DNA of 64,000 nt from NCBI GenBank assembly GCA_963667425.1, contig OY763407.1, positions 248,001 to 312,000 on the forward strand, given 5' to 3'. This document shows positions 47,807 through 56,209 of this stretch, in pieces; the first letter of the stretch is position 1, and each line of letters starts with the position of its first letter. The notes beneath the pieces were generated by a model. The model saw nothing but the letters and a program-made list of their open reading frames with translations. It was not told the DNA's origin and searched no databases. Source of the DNA: G963667425 sp963667425 [NCBI: bacterium]. Lineage in GTDB: Bacteria; UBP6; UBA1177. A program made the translations under genes and the position numbers.

Positions 47807-48994
47807 ATGAAAAGACTCCCAATTTTATTTATGATTGTTTTAATACTACTATCATGTACAACCAGTAAAAAGCCTGATTCTATAATAGAAATAGTAAAAG
47901 AAGGTAACATTACAAAGTTAAAAAATTCAATAACAGCAGAAAACATAAATAAACCTGATGAAACAGGAGCAACACCTTTAATGTGGGCAGCATTTAAAGG
48001 AGATATTGATACTGTTAAGTTTCTTGTAAAGAATGGTGCAGACTATAACGCTTCTGGCATTATAAGTATTGATAATCTTATGCAGGAATATATAACAGCT
48101 CTTGATGCAGCTGTTGGAGAAGGGCATCTTGATGTTGTCAGATTTTTTGTTGAAGATTGTCATGTAAATATAAATAAGAGATTAAAGAAGATGAATGATT
48201 TTCATCTATTACCTGAAGATATAAATGAACCTGAAAAGCTGACAAAAATTCTTCAAACACAGAACAATAAAATGAATTCTTTGATAAAATTTAATATTCC
48301 TGATAATTTAGACATAAAAAAAGTAGCTTTAATCACATCAGGTTATTTAAATGAGTTTATAAGAAAAGTGGATATTGGTATACTTTTAAACAAAAGTGAA
48401 ACAAAAATAGAAAACCCTTATTTACTAATGATGGAAAATAGAAAGATTCTCGATAATCTTTATGGAAACTATATAAAGAAAAAAGAATGCTATAAAGTGT
48501 TTGACTGCAATGAAGCTTTAGATGGAACAGTTTTTATAACAGCATCCTTTCGTGGAAAAAAAAATGTTATAGAATATCTGATTTCTAAAAAAGCAGATAT
48601 TAACATAAAAAATTCATTAAACATTAATGCTCTATTTGCAGCTGTAATAACCTTTAACTATGAAATAGCTGATATTCTTATAGCTAATGGTGCAGAAGCA
48701 AATACTATAGAAAATATGTTTAATAGTTCAAGCTTACAATATTTATACACAAATCCAGGGCAGGAAATCTATAAACATAATAAACAAATAAAGGATTTAA
48801 CATTAAAACTGATAAAAAATGGAGTTAATGTAAATCATAAAGATAGTATGGGAGAGACTGTTCTTTATATTTCATGTTCGCAGGAATTTTTAGATCTATC
48901 AAAATTTCTTGTTGAAAACGGGGCAGATCCAGAGATAAAAGTTAATGGCAAAACAATAAAAGAGTTTTGTAAAGAGAAAGGAATAGAATTTTAA
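47807..48994 (+). CDS. Ankyrin-repeat lipoprotein, candidate immunity gene
   Basis: Lipobox LLSC (Cys17). Ankyrin repeats are visible near the N-terminus (ETGATPLMWAAFKGDIDTVKFLVKNGADYN; ALDAAVGEGHLDVVRFFVEDCHVNINKR) and again at about residues 240-390 (VFITASFRGKKNVIEYLISKKADIN; ALFAAVITFNYEIADILIANGAEAN; ETVLYISCSQEFLDLSKFLVENGADPE). Ankyrin proteins occur as immunity proteins in polymorphic toxin loci. It starts 13 bases after the Rhs fragment with AGGAG. Unlike two other cassette genes its stop comes just before the IS6-like scar, so it appears complete. Confidence 0.82.
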   Translation: MKRLPILFMIVLILLSCTTSKKPDSIIEIVKEGNITKLKNSITAENINKPDETGATPLMWAAFKGDIDTVKFLVKNGADYNASGIISIDNLMQEYITALDAAVGEGHLDVVRFFVEDCHVNINKRLKKMNDFHLLPEDINEPEKLTKILQTQNNKMNSLIKFNIPDNLDIKKVALITSGYLNEFIRKVDIGILLNKSETKIENPYLLMMENRKILDNLYGNYIKKKECYKVFDCNEALDGTVFITASFRGKKNVIEYLISKKADINIKNSLNINALFAAVITFNYEIADILIANGAEANTIENMFNSSSLQYLYTNPGQEIYKHNKQIKDLTLKLIKNGVNVNHKDSMGETVLYISCSQEFLDLSKFLVENGADPEIKVNGKTIKEFCKEKGIEF

Positions 48995-48997
48995 TTA

Positions 48998-49092
48998 GGT
49001 TCTATTTCATTAACTTATGAACAGAAGTTTTATTTCTGAGGGATACTTTTCCTCTTAATTTTTCACTCAGATTTAGGCTTATTTCTCTTTAA
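48998..49092. mobile_element. Degenerate left-end remnant of the IS6-family element
   Basis: GGTTCTATTTCATTAACTT at 48998 matches the IS6 left end at 40627 with few changes, and similarity continues for about 95 bases through TTTAGGCTTATTT. It is more diverged than the scar at 39083, so it is older. The rest of the gap to 49190 holds no recognisable gene. Confidence 0.78.
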
Positions 49093-49207
49093 CTGTCTCA
49101 ATCAATTTAGCTGAAAAAACGATTTAAAACCCAAGAAACAAAAGACATTTAAAGTTGACATGATGTGACAGAATGATATGATATATCAATGTTTTTAATG
49201 CTTAAAA

Positions 49208-49468
49208 ATGGATGTTTGTCACAATATGACGCCTGTTATTGTAAATAAGGATGATGTAAGAGAATACTCAATAACATTTAACCCATATTATAAAGGAAAA
49301 GATCCTGTTATGGATTATTTTATGGAAGATACAGGTCCAAACGGAGGTAAAGGATTAATAATAAATCCGTTTAAACCAGGAGCTGAGTATGGTTATGACT
49401 CAACCACATATGAAAAAATAACAAATAAAGGCTTTAATTATGGCAACATAGACCCATGGTTTAATTAG
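49208..49468 (+). pseudogene. Orphan Rhs tail module, frameshifted
   Basis: An 86-residue ORF carrying the tail from [21 protein letters not shown] to [10 protein letters not shown]. Just upstream, MFLMLKN at 49190 is in another frame, matching the tail's usual MxxMLKK, so a small deletion has broken the module. The ORF is a remnant. Its stop TAG lies in TAGGAGG ahead of the second WG lipoprotein. Confidence 0.7.
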
Positions 49469-50324
49469 GAGGCATAATGACAAAATATATATTTTTTTTA
49501 TTAATAACTTTATTTATTGGCTGCACAAAAGATGCAGTAAATGCAGAGAATTTAAACTCTGATAAGCTTAAGAATAATTCATTAGTTCAAAAAGAAAAGT
49601 CAGATGTAGATGCATTTAAAGATGAATTCAGACTTATGAGTAAAGCTGAAAAAGAAGCATGCCTTAAAACAGAAAAAGCTGATAGAAGATATATAATAAA
49701 CGACAATGAAGAATATGGTTTTATAGATGGATGCGGAAATGTGATAATAAAGCCTCAATATGAAGCAGCATTTGAGTTTTCAGAAGGGTTTGCAGCAGTC
49801 AGATATAAAGGTTTATATGGTTATATAGATAAAACAGGTAATGTTGTTATTAAATTTAAATTTAATAAAGCATGGTTTTTTCAGGAAGGAGTTGCCAGAG
49901 TTAAAACTTCTACAGAAAAAGGTCTTTTATGGGGTTATATTGATAAAAAAGGAGAGTGGGTAATTAAACCTCAATTTAATAATGCATATTCTTTCCTGCA
50001 TGGTATGGCAATAACTTCTGATAACAAAAAAACTAATATAATAAACACTAAAGGTAATGTTTTAAAAAGTTTTGATAAGAGTTATGTTGTAGGTTTTAGT
50101 GAGTGCTCAAGATATTTTACAATTGAAAGACCTCTTCCATGTTTTCAAAAAAAGCCATATAAATTGATAGATAATTCTTACGATTATTCTGGTCAGAAAT
50201 TTGAATATATGAAGTTTGACAGATATTTTATGTGTAATGGAACAGGTTTTGCAGGCAACAAGAAAGAATCCCTTTTTTTTAATGAAAAACTGAAAGTAAG
50301 AAGTAGAAAAAAAGTTGATATGAC
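49250..50324 (+). repeat. Segmental duplication, copy B
   Basis: Mate of 39312-40386 at a constant offset. The match ends sharply inside both WG lipoprotein genes after the codons for DMT; beyond that the sequences are unrelated. Confidence 0.88.
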
Positions 50325-50730
50325 TCTTAGCCGTCGTCTTTGCAATATTGGTATAATTGCAAACATAGAAAAAGAAATGGTTTTGCATGAAAACAATGAA
50401 AACGAATATATAAACATGTTTCCTAAGTTTACAGGAAGAGAAAAATTTTATGATTTGAATGGGACCTGGGTTGATCCTGTAGATTTTAAATATAAATATC
50501 TTTTAAATGAAGGAGATTCAAAACTGGAAGCAAAATTGTGCAATAACTGTTTTAGGATTAAGTATCTTACTGACATTAAAAAATATTTTAAGAAAAAGAA
50601 GTATAAGTCTCTAATACGATTTAATAGTGGTAATGGTGAACTTTTTGTCCTTAAAACAGATGATGGAAGGCTTTATTATATAGATGAAGATTATAAAATA
50701 TTTTGGATGCAGAAAGTAAAAAAAGATTAA
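49477..50730 (+). CDS. WG-repeat lipoprotein, full-length paralogue
   Basis: Lipobox FIGC (Cys16). The three WG repeats at about residues 75-190 are nearly identical to the protein at 39539. After residue 282 the sequences part: this copy continues to 417 residues with a basic C-terminus (KKYFKKKKYKSLIRF) and a final WG-like segment (DGRLYYIDEDYKIFWMQKV). AGGAGG overlaps the preceding tail stop. It closes the Rhs island; alaS follows. Candidate immunity or cargo lipoprotein, function unproven. Confidence 0.8.
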   Translation: MTKYIFFLLITLFIGCTKDAVNAENLNSDKLKNNSLVQKEKSDVDAFKDEFRLMSKAEKEACLKTEKADRRYIINDNEEYGFIDGCGNVIIKPQYEAAFEFSEGFAAVRYKGLYGYIDKTGNVVIKFKFNKAWFFQEGVARVKTSTEKGLLWGYIDKKGEWVIKPQFNNAYSFLHGMAITSDNKKTNIINTKGNVLKSFDKSYVVGFSECSRYFTIERPLPCFQKKPYKLIDNSYDYSGQKFEYMKFDRYFMCNGTGFAGNKKESLFFNEKLKVRSRKKVDMTLSRRLCNIGIIANIEKEMVLHENNENEYINMFPKFTGREKFYDLNGTWVDPVDFKYKYLLNEGDSKLEAKLCNNCFRIKYLTDIKKYFKKKKYKSLIRFNSGNGELFVLKTDDGRLYYIDEDYKIFWMQKVKKD

Positions 50731-50887
50731 AGATATTTTATTTTGCTTATATGTTATAAAGACTAAAGCTTATGATTTATGAATAAGGGATGAAATGACA
50801 AAATATATTAAGAAGTGTTGATGCTTATTTGAAAATATTTCTGAATTCTTTCAATCAGACTGCGGGAAGGAACATTTAAGAGAGATC

Positions 50888-50915
50888 TTGTATCTATAAT
50901 TATCTAACTTAAAAT
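50888..50915 (+). promoter_or_regulatory. Weak candidate promoter of alaS
   Basis: TTGTAT, 16-base spacer and TAAAAT, about 60 bases before alaS. The rest of 50731-50970 shows no gene or clear hairpin. Confidence 0.35.
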
Positions 50916-50976
50916 CTTGAGAAAATATAACGCTTAAGTAATATCAGTATGACATATTTTTGGAGGTATATTGATA

Positions 50977-53601
50977 ATGAAATGGACTACTGATAATGTT
51001 AGAGATGCTTTTCTTAATTTCTTTAAAGATAATGGACATACTATAGTTGAAAGTTCACCTCTTCTTCCGGCGGAAGATAAAACTCTTCTTTTTGCAAATG
51101 CCGGAATGAATCAGTTTAAGAACCTGTTTACTGGTCAGGAAAAAAGAAGTTATACACGTGCCTGTTCTTCTCAGAAATGTGTAAGAGCTGGTGGAAAACA
51201 TAATGATCTTGAGAATGTAGGTTTTACGGCAAGACATCATACTTTTTTTGAGATGCTTGGTAATTTTTCTTTCGGTGATTATTTTAAAGAAGATGCTATA
51301 AAATATTGCTGGAAGCTTCTGACAGAAGTTTTTAAGCTTGATATAAACAGGCTTTATGTAACTGTTTTCAGAGATGATGATGAAGCTGCTGAAATTTGGG
51401 AAAAGAAAATAGGTGTTGATAAAAACCGTATTTTCAGACTTGGTGAGAAAGATAATTTCTGGGCAATGGGTGATACCGGTCCTTGCGGTCCATGTTCGGA
51501 AGTTCATTATGATATGTGGGACAACTGGCAAAGCAGAGAACATTTTAATGATGGTGAGCCTGACTGGGACTGCGGACGATTTGTTGAGATATGGAATCTT
51601 GTTTTTATGCAGTTTGAAAGAGACGCTTCAGGAAGTATGAAGCCTCTTCCAAAACCGAGTATTGATACAGGTATGGGGCTTGAAAGAATTACAGCTGCAC
51701 TTAATGGTGTCAGTTCAAATTATGATACAGATATTTTTGTTGACCTTATAAACTTTATAATGACTTTACCTGGTTGCAAGGCTGATTCTCCTTCTAATCC
51801 AAGTCTTCGTGTTATTGCAGATCATGCAAGAGCTACATCTTTTCTTATTGCTGATTCTATTACTCCTTCAAATGAAGGCAGAGGGTACGTTTTAAGACGA
51901 ATTATGAGAAGAGCTATAAGACATGGGAATAAAATAGGTTTTAAAGAGCCTTTCTTTTCAATGGTCTGTAAAAAAGTTATTGAACTTATGGGGCATCATT
52001 ATGGTGAGCTTAACAATCAGTCAGAACTTATTCTAAATATTGTTCTTGAAGAGGAAAAGAGGTTTATGCAGACTTTGGATAGAGGTCTGGAGCTTCTTAA
52101 TAATGCTGTCAGAGATTTAAAAGACTGCGGTGATAAACTTCTTTCAGGTGAAATAGTTTTTAAGCTATATGATACCTATGGTTTTCCTGAGGATTTGACC
52201 GAAACTATTCTGGAAGAACATTCTCTTTCCTATAATAAGAACGAGTATGAAAAAGCTATGGAACTTCAAAAGGAACGTGGAAGAGCCAGCTGGGATAAAT
52301 CTGAGGAATCTCTGAAGCAGCAGGCTGTAAAGATTATTAAGGAACATGGCATAGATGCCACACCTTTTAATGGTTATAAATGTGTAGATCTTAACGGTGA
52401 TATTAATCTTCTTTTTAATAGTCATTTCGAGGTAATTGACACTATAGGTGCCGGTGAAAAAGGATATGCTGTTCTTTCTCCTCTTCTTTTTTATGCTGAA
52501 TCAGGTGGTCAGACTGCTGACAGAGGTATGCTTGTAAAAAATGATGAAACAGTTGCAGATGTTATTGACTGCATAAAAATAGGTGAATATAGAGTTGTTG
52601 TTCTTGAAACTAGAAAAGAGCTTTTTTCTGGTGAGAAAATTTTGCAGATTCTTGAAACTAAGAGACGCCAGTCTATAAAAAAGAACCATTCTGCAACACA
52701 TCTTCTTCATAGAGCTCTTAAAGAAATTATTGGTCAGCATGCAAATCAGGCAGGTTCTCTTGTAACTCCGGAAAGGCTTCGTTTTGATTTTAATCACTAT
52801 GCTGCTCTTACTTCAGAGAATATTGAAGAAATAGAGCGCAGAGTTAATGAAATGATTCAGGAAGATAATATTGTAGATACAGCTGTAAAATCAATTGAAG
52901 AAGCTAAAAAAGATGGAGCTACAGCTCTTTTTGGCGAAAAATATGGAGAGACAGTTAGAGTTGTAAGTATGGGTGAAAGCAAAGAACTCTGTGGAGGAAC
53001 GCATGTTTCAAGAACAGGAGAGATTGGAGCTTTTAAAATTGTTAAAGAAGAGGGAATTGCTGCCGGTATAAGACGTGTTGAAGCTGTTACCGGAATGAAT
53101 GCTTTTGCTGTTTTCCAGAATTTTGACAAAATAATTGCAGATGCTGCTAAAGTTATCGGAACTGAAAGAGCTATTCTGATTCCTCAAATTGAAAAGCTTA
53201 GAGAAAATCTGAAACTGCAGACTAAGCAGATAGATGAACTTATGGGTAAAATAGGTGCATTGGAGGCTTCAACTGTAAAACCTTTAAGTGAAAAAGATGG
53301 AATTGAGCTTTATCTTTTTGACAGTGGAAAAGGAAGACAGGAGATAGCTAAACTTTCCGACAGTTTTAAAAGCAGAATAAAAGACGGACTCTTTGTAATT
53401 AAAGGGGAAGATAAGGGTAAATCATGTCTTATAGTTTCCGCATCCGGTAAAGCCCTGGAACTTTATGATTCAGGTAAGATAATAAAAGAATTATTAGCTC
53501 CTTTTGGTGGCAAAGGTGGCGGGAAAAAAGATGTTGCTCAGGGTGGAGCAGATGCAATAGATTTTGATTCTCTTAAAGCAAAGTTTATGGAAATAATTTG
53601 A
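50977..53601 (+). CDS. alaS: Alanine-tRNA ligase
   Basis: It charges tRNA-Ala and edits mischarged species. The catalytic domain begins MKWTTDNVRDAFLNFFKDNGH and contains NAGMNQFKNLFTGQ, FFEMLGNFSFGDYFK and GPCGPCSEVHYD. The editing domain has NHSATHLLHRAL and CGGTHVSRTGEIG, the HxxxH...C..xH zinc set. The C-terminal DHHA1 region ends in FGGKGGGKKDVAQGG. With 874 residues it is full length. ATG 50977 matches the family N-terminus; an upstream TTG at 50971 is closer to GGAGG and cannot be excluded. It marks the return to core chromosome after the Rhs island. Confidence 0.97.
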   Translation: MKWTTDNVRDAFLNFFKDNGHTIVESSPLLPAEDKTLLFANAGMNQFKNLFTGQEKRSYTRACSSQKCVRAGGKHNDLENVGFTARHHTFFEMLGNFSFGDYFKEDAIKYCWKLLTEVFKLDINRLYVTVFRDDDEAAEIWEKKIGVDKNRIFRLGEKDNFWAMGDTGPCGPCSEVHYDMWDNWQSREHFNDGEPDWDCGRFVEIWNLVFMQFERDASGSMKPLPKPSIDTGMGLERITAALNGVSSNYDTDIFVDLINFIMTLPGCKADSPSNPSLRVIADHARATSFLIADSITPSNEGRGYVLRRIMRRAIRHGNKIGFKEPFFSMVCKKVIELMGHHYGELNNQSELILNIVLEEEKRFMQTLDRGLELLNNAVRDLKDCGDKLLSGEIVFKLYDTYGFPEDLTETILEEHSLSYNKNEYEKAMELQKERGRASWDKSEESLKQQAVKIIKEHGIDATPFNGYKCVDLNGDINLLFNSHFEVIDTIGAGEKGYAVLSPLLFYAESGGQTADRGMLVKNDETVADVIDCIKIGEYRVVVLETRKELFSGEKILQILETKRRQSIKKNHSATHLLHRALKEIIGQHANQAGSLVTPERLRFDFNHYAALTSENIEEIERRVNEMIQEDNIVDTAVKSIEEAKKDGATALFGEKYGETVRVVSMGESKELCGGTHVSRTGEIGAFKIVKEEGIAAGIRRVEAVTGMNAFAVFQNFDKIIADAAKVIGTERAILIPQIEKLRENLKLQTKQIDELMGKIGALEASTVKPLSEKDGIELYLFDSGKGRQEIAKLSDSFKSRIKDGLFVIKGEDKGKSCLIVSASGKALELYDSGKIIKELLAPFGGKGGGKKDVAQGGADAIDFDSLKAKFMEII

Positions 53602-53614
53602 TTTATGGTATAAA

Positions 53615-55081
53615 ATGAAAAACTTTTTTAAAGTTTCTTTTCTTATTGCTCTTATATTTTTACTTTTATCCTGTGAAAAAATAGATCGTATAATTTCACC
53701 TGAGAATTATGAACCTGTTAAAAAGTTCCTATTTCTCTATACAAATGATGAACACGGTCATATGTGGGAAAAAGAAGATACATATAAAGCTGTAGCTTTA
53801 TATGAAATGTGGGAAGATGAAGTTAATGCATGTCCTGATTGTATAGTATACAGAGTTTCAGGTGGCGATAATTATACCGGAAGTGCTATTTCTTCTATTT
53901 TTAAAGGTGAGTCAATGGCAGACGTTATGAAATTTCTTCACTATGATGTTTCTGCTGTGGGTAATCATGAATTTGATTTTGGAAGTGCCGCTTTCTTTAG
54001 TAACAGAAAAACCAGTGGAGTAAAATATATTTCAACTAACCTTCTGTCTGTTAATCTTAAACCCGTTTTTCCTGGTTCTGTGACAATTGAAAGAAATGAT
54101 ACAAAAATGGGGTTTATTGGTGTGACAACAGAAGAACTGAAACAGATAAGCTACAGTGAGTTTTTTAGAAAAGTAAACGTTGTTCAATCTGTTAATTCAG
54201 TTGAAAGAGAGATAAGAAAAATACAGGATGATGTTGATGCATATGTTGTAATTGCTCATCAGTCCTTTGAAAATTCTAAAAGATGGTTCATGCCTTTAGA
54301 TGAAAAACATTCAAAAAAACCATTGGTTGTATTTAATGCCCATACGCATGAAAGTTATAAGAAAGATGTTGATGGAACAATGTTTATTCAGGCTGGAAAA
54401 TATCTGAACAGTTATGCAAGGGTAATTGTCAAGAAAGAAAAAGGGGAATATAAAATAGAGAAAGCAGATATTATTCCTGTGAAAAAAGAGATAAAACTTT
54501 CTTCTCCTGAATCACAATATATTAAAAAGTTTATAGACAAATACGTTATTATGACCTCTAAAATAGCAGGTAAGAAAATAGGAAATGCAGGAAGAGATTT
54601 TACAACTGATGAGTTTGGAAAAATACTTACATGCAGTTGGATTGAAAGATATCCTGATGCTGATCTTGCATTAAACAATCCTGGTGCATACAGAGATAAA
54701 ATAGTAAAAGGAAGTGTCAGAAAATCTGATATTATTTCTATGCTTCCATTTGAAAATCGAATTGTTCTTTCAGAAATTGATGGCAAAACACTTATGTTTA
54801 ATCTTAATCTTTCTGAAAACAGTTATGTTGGTGTTTATAAAAAAGATAATAAATGGTTCCTTAAGAATGGAAAAGAAATCCTTCCAGACAAAAAGTATAA
54901 AGCTGTTATCAATGAATTTATGTACAATAGTGGTGACGGATATCGTTTTGTTGGTGAAGGAATTACAAATAAAATGACACTTACAGGATGGAGGGAACCA
55001 TTATATTCTCTTCTTTCCGAAAAGACCAATAAAGGCGAAAGTCTTGAAGATGTCCTAAAAGATTGTATAAAGAAATATTAA
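53615..55081 (+). CDS. 5'-nucleotidase/UshA-like metallophosphatase lipoprotein
   Basis: Lipobox LLSC (Cys20). The N-terminal calcineurin-like metallophosphatase domain has the metal ligands in TNDEHGH (in place of the usual NDxHG), SGGDNYTGS, GNHEFDFG, VIAHQS and FNAHTH. The C-terminal 5'-nucleotidase domain (about residues 320-480) includes the substrate region ALNNPGAYRDKI and MLPFENRIV. It probably hydrolyses extracellular nucleotides or related phosphoesters. It starts 13 bases after alaS. The stop overlaps that of the convergent protease by 4 bp. Confidence 0.9.
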   Translation: MKNFFKVSFLIALIFLLLSCEKIDRIISPENYEPVKKFLFLYTNDEHGHMWEKEDTYKAVALYEMWEDEVNACPDCIVYRVSGGDNYTGSAISSIFKGESMADVMKFLHYDVSAVGNHEFDFGSAAFFSNRKTSGVKYISTNLLSVNLKPVFPGSVTIERNDTKMGFIGVTTEELKQISYSEFFRKVNVVQSVNSVEREIRKIQDDVDAYVVIAHQSFENSKRWFMPLDEKHSKKPLVVFNAHTHESYKKDVDGTMFIQAGKYLNSYARVIVKKEKGEYKIEKADIIPVKKEIKLSSPESQYIKKFIDKYVIMTSKIAGKKIGNAGRDFTTDEFGKILTCSWIERYPDADLALNNPGAYRDKIVKGSVRKSDIISMLPFENRIVLSEIDGKTLMFNLNLSENSYVGVYKKDNKWFLKNGKEILPDKKYKAVINEFMYNSGDGYRFVGEGITNKMTLTGWREPLYSLLSEKTNKGESLEDVLKDCIKKY

Positions 55082-56202
55082 AAAATAAGGTTGCATCCGC
55101 ATCCTGAGTTTCCGTCATCCTCTTCCAGATACTCTCCTTTACACAAAGGAGAACATCCATCTTCTGGAATCATATTCCCATCGTCGCACTGTTCAAATCC
55201 TTCAACAACACCATTACCGCAGACAGGATCGCTTTCTATTATGTCTTTATCATTTGTTTCATTATCTGTAGGGTAGGGAATTACGTGACCCGGATCATCC
55301 TCGTCAACAATTTCATCTTTATCTGTTGTTATAGTAATATCTTCATCATCTAATTCATCAGCATCGTTGTCGTTTTCAGTGTTTACGATACACTCTCCAT
55401 TTGAACAGAGCATTTCATCGCTGCAATCTGAATTTTTTAAGCAGTCAATACCATCACCAGTCCAATCTTTTACAACCGAATTTATCCAGCTTCTATATTT
55501 TACAACCTGCATTTCAAAGCCATCTTCATCAGGAACACAGCTGCTTTTTATACCAAAAGATGTTACTCCTGTAACAACATACTGGTTATTTTGCATGGTA
55601 AAAAAAGGACCACCGGAATCACCGCTGCATGTGCTTGATGGAGAACCTACTTCAAGAAGATATCTGTTTCCCAGACCTGAAAGAATTCCTTTTTGAAGTA
55701 TTTTTGCTGTCCCTTTGCGATGAATTCCTGTATCATCATTATCAGAAGCTGTAATTCCATAGCCTACAACAACGCCAACATCTCCTATGGATGATTCAGG
55801 ATAGTTTCTGATTTTATAACTTTCAATATTTGTAACGTCTCTGTCCAGTTTGATAAGTGCAAGGTCTATAGCAGTTGATTCATTAATATTTCCATTCCAT
55901 GTAGGATGGGTTTTTGTATCTGCAACATTTGCAACAATGCTGCCTTCCCAACCGGTGATATTACTGCCTGACATAACTGTAATATTCCATGTTTCTCCAT
56001 TTTCGGTTATGCAGTGTCCGGCTGTGAGAAGAACTTTTGGATGAATTAATGTTGCTGTGCATATATATGTGTCATCAAGCCATAAACCTACAACTCCCTT
56101 CCATTCTTTATATCCTGTTTCTGTTCCATTTACGATAGGAAATTCAACTGCTGAGAGATAAATGGAAAGGAGTGTTAAAGTGATTGATAATAATTTTTTC
56201 AT
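55078..56202 (-). CDS. Secreted trypsin-like serine protease with DUF4215 repeat and GCGC C-terminal motif
   Basis: ATG ending 56202 gives a signal peptide directly followed by IVNGTETGY, so there is little or no propeptide. The S1 catalytic set is present: His63 (LLTAGHC), Asp in AIDLALIKLD and Ser in CSGDSGGPFF. After the protease domain come a short Cys module (CLKNSDCSDEMLCSNGECI), an acidic linker (NDNDADELDDED), a DUF4215 repeat (CGNGVVEGFEQCDDGN) and the end SGCGCNLIF. No transmembrane span follows, unlike MYXO-CTERM proteins. It starts seven bases after the upstream paralogous protease; no RBS is evident, suggesting coupled translation. Confidence 0.92.
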   Translation of the reverse strand: MKKLLSITLTLLSIYLSAVEFPIVNGTETGYKEWKGVVGLWLDDTYICTATLIHPKVLLTAGHCITENGETWNITVMSGSNITGWEGSIVANVADTKTHPTWNGNINESTAIDLALIKLDRDVTNIESYKIRNYPESSIGDVGVVVGYGITASDNDDTGIHRKGTAKILQKGILSGLGNRYLLEVGSPSSTCSGDSGGPFFTMQNNQYVVTGVTSFGIKSSCVPDEDGFEMQVVKYRSWINSVVKDWTGDGIDCLKNSDCSDEMLCSNGECIVNTENDNDADELDDEDITITTDKDEIVDEDDPGHVIPYPTDNETNDKDIIESDPVCGNGVVEGFEQCDDGNMIPEDGCSPLCKGEYLEEDDGNSGCGCNLIF

Positions 56203-56209
56203 GATTTTG

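Noticed and set aside
26669-50730. Prophage or integrative element interpretation of the Rhs island
   Set aside because: No integrase, phage structural genes, tRNA target or attachment repeats were seen; only IS elements occur.
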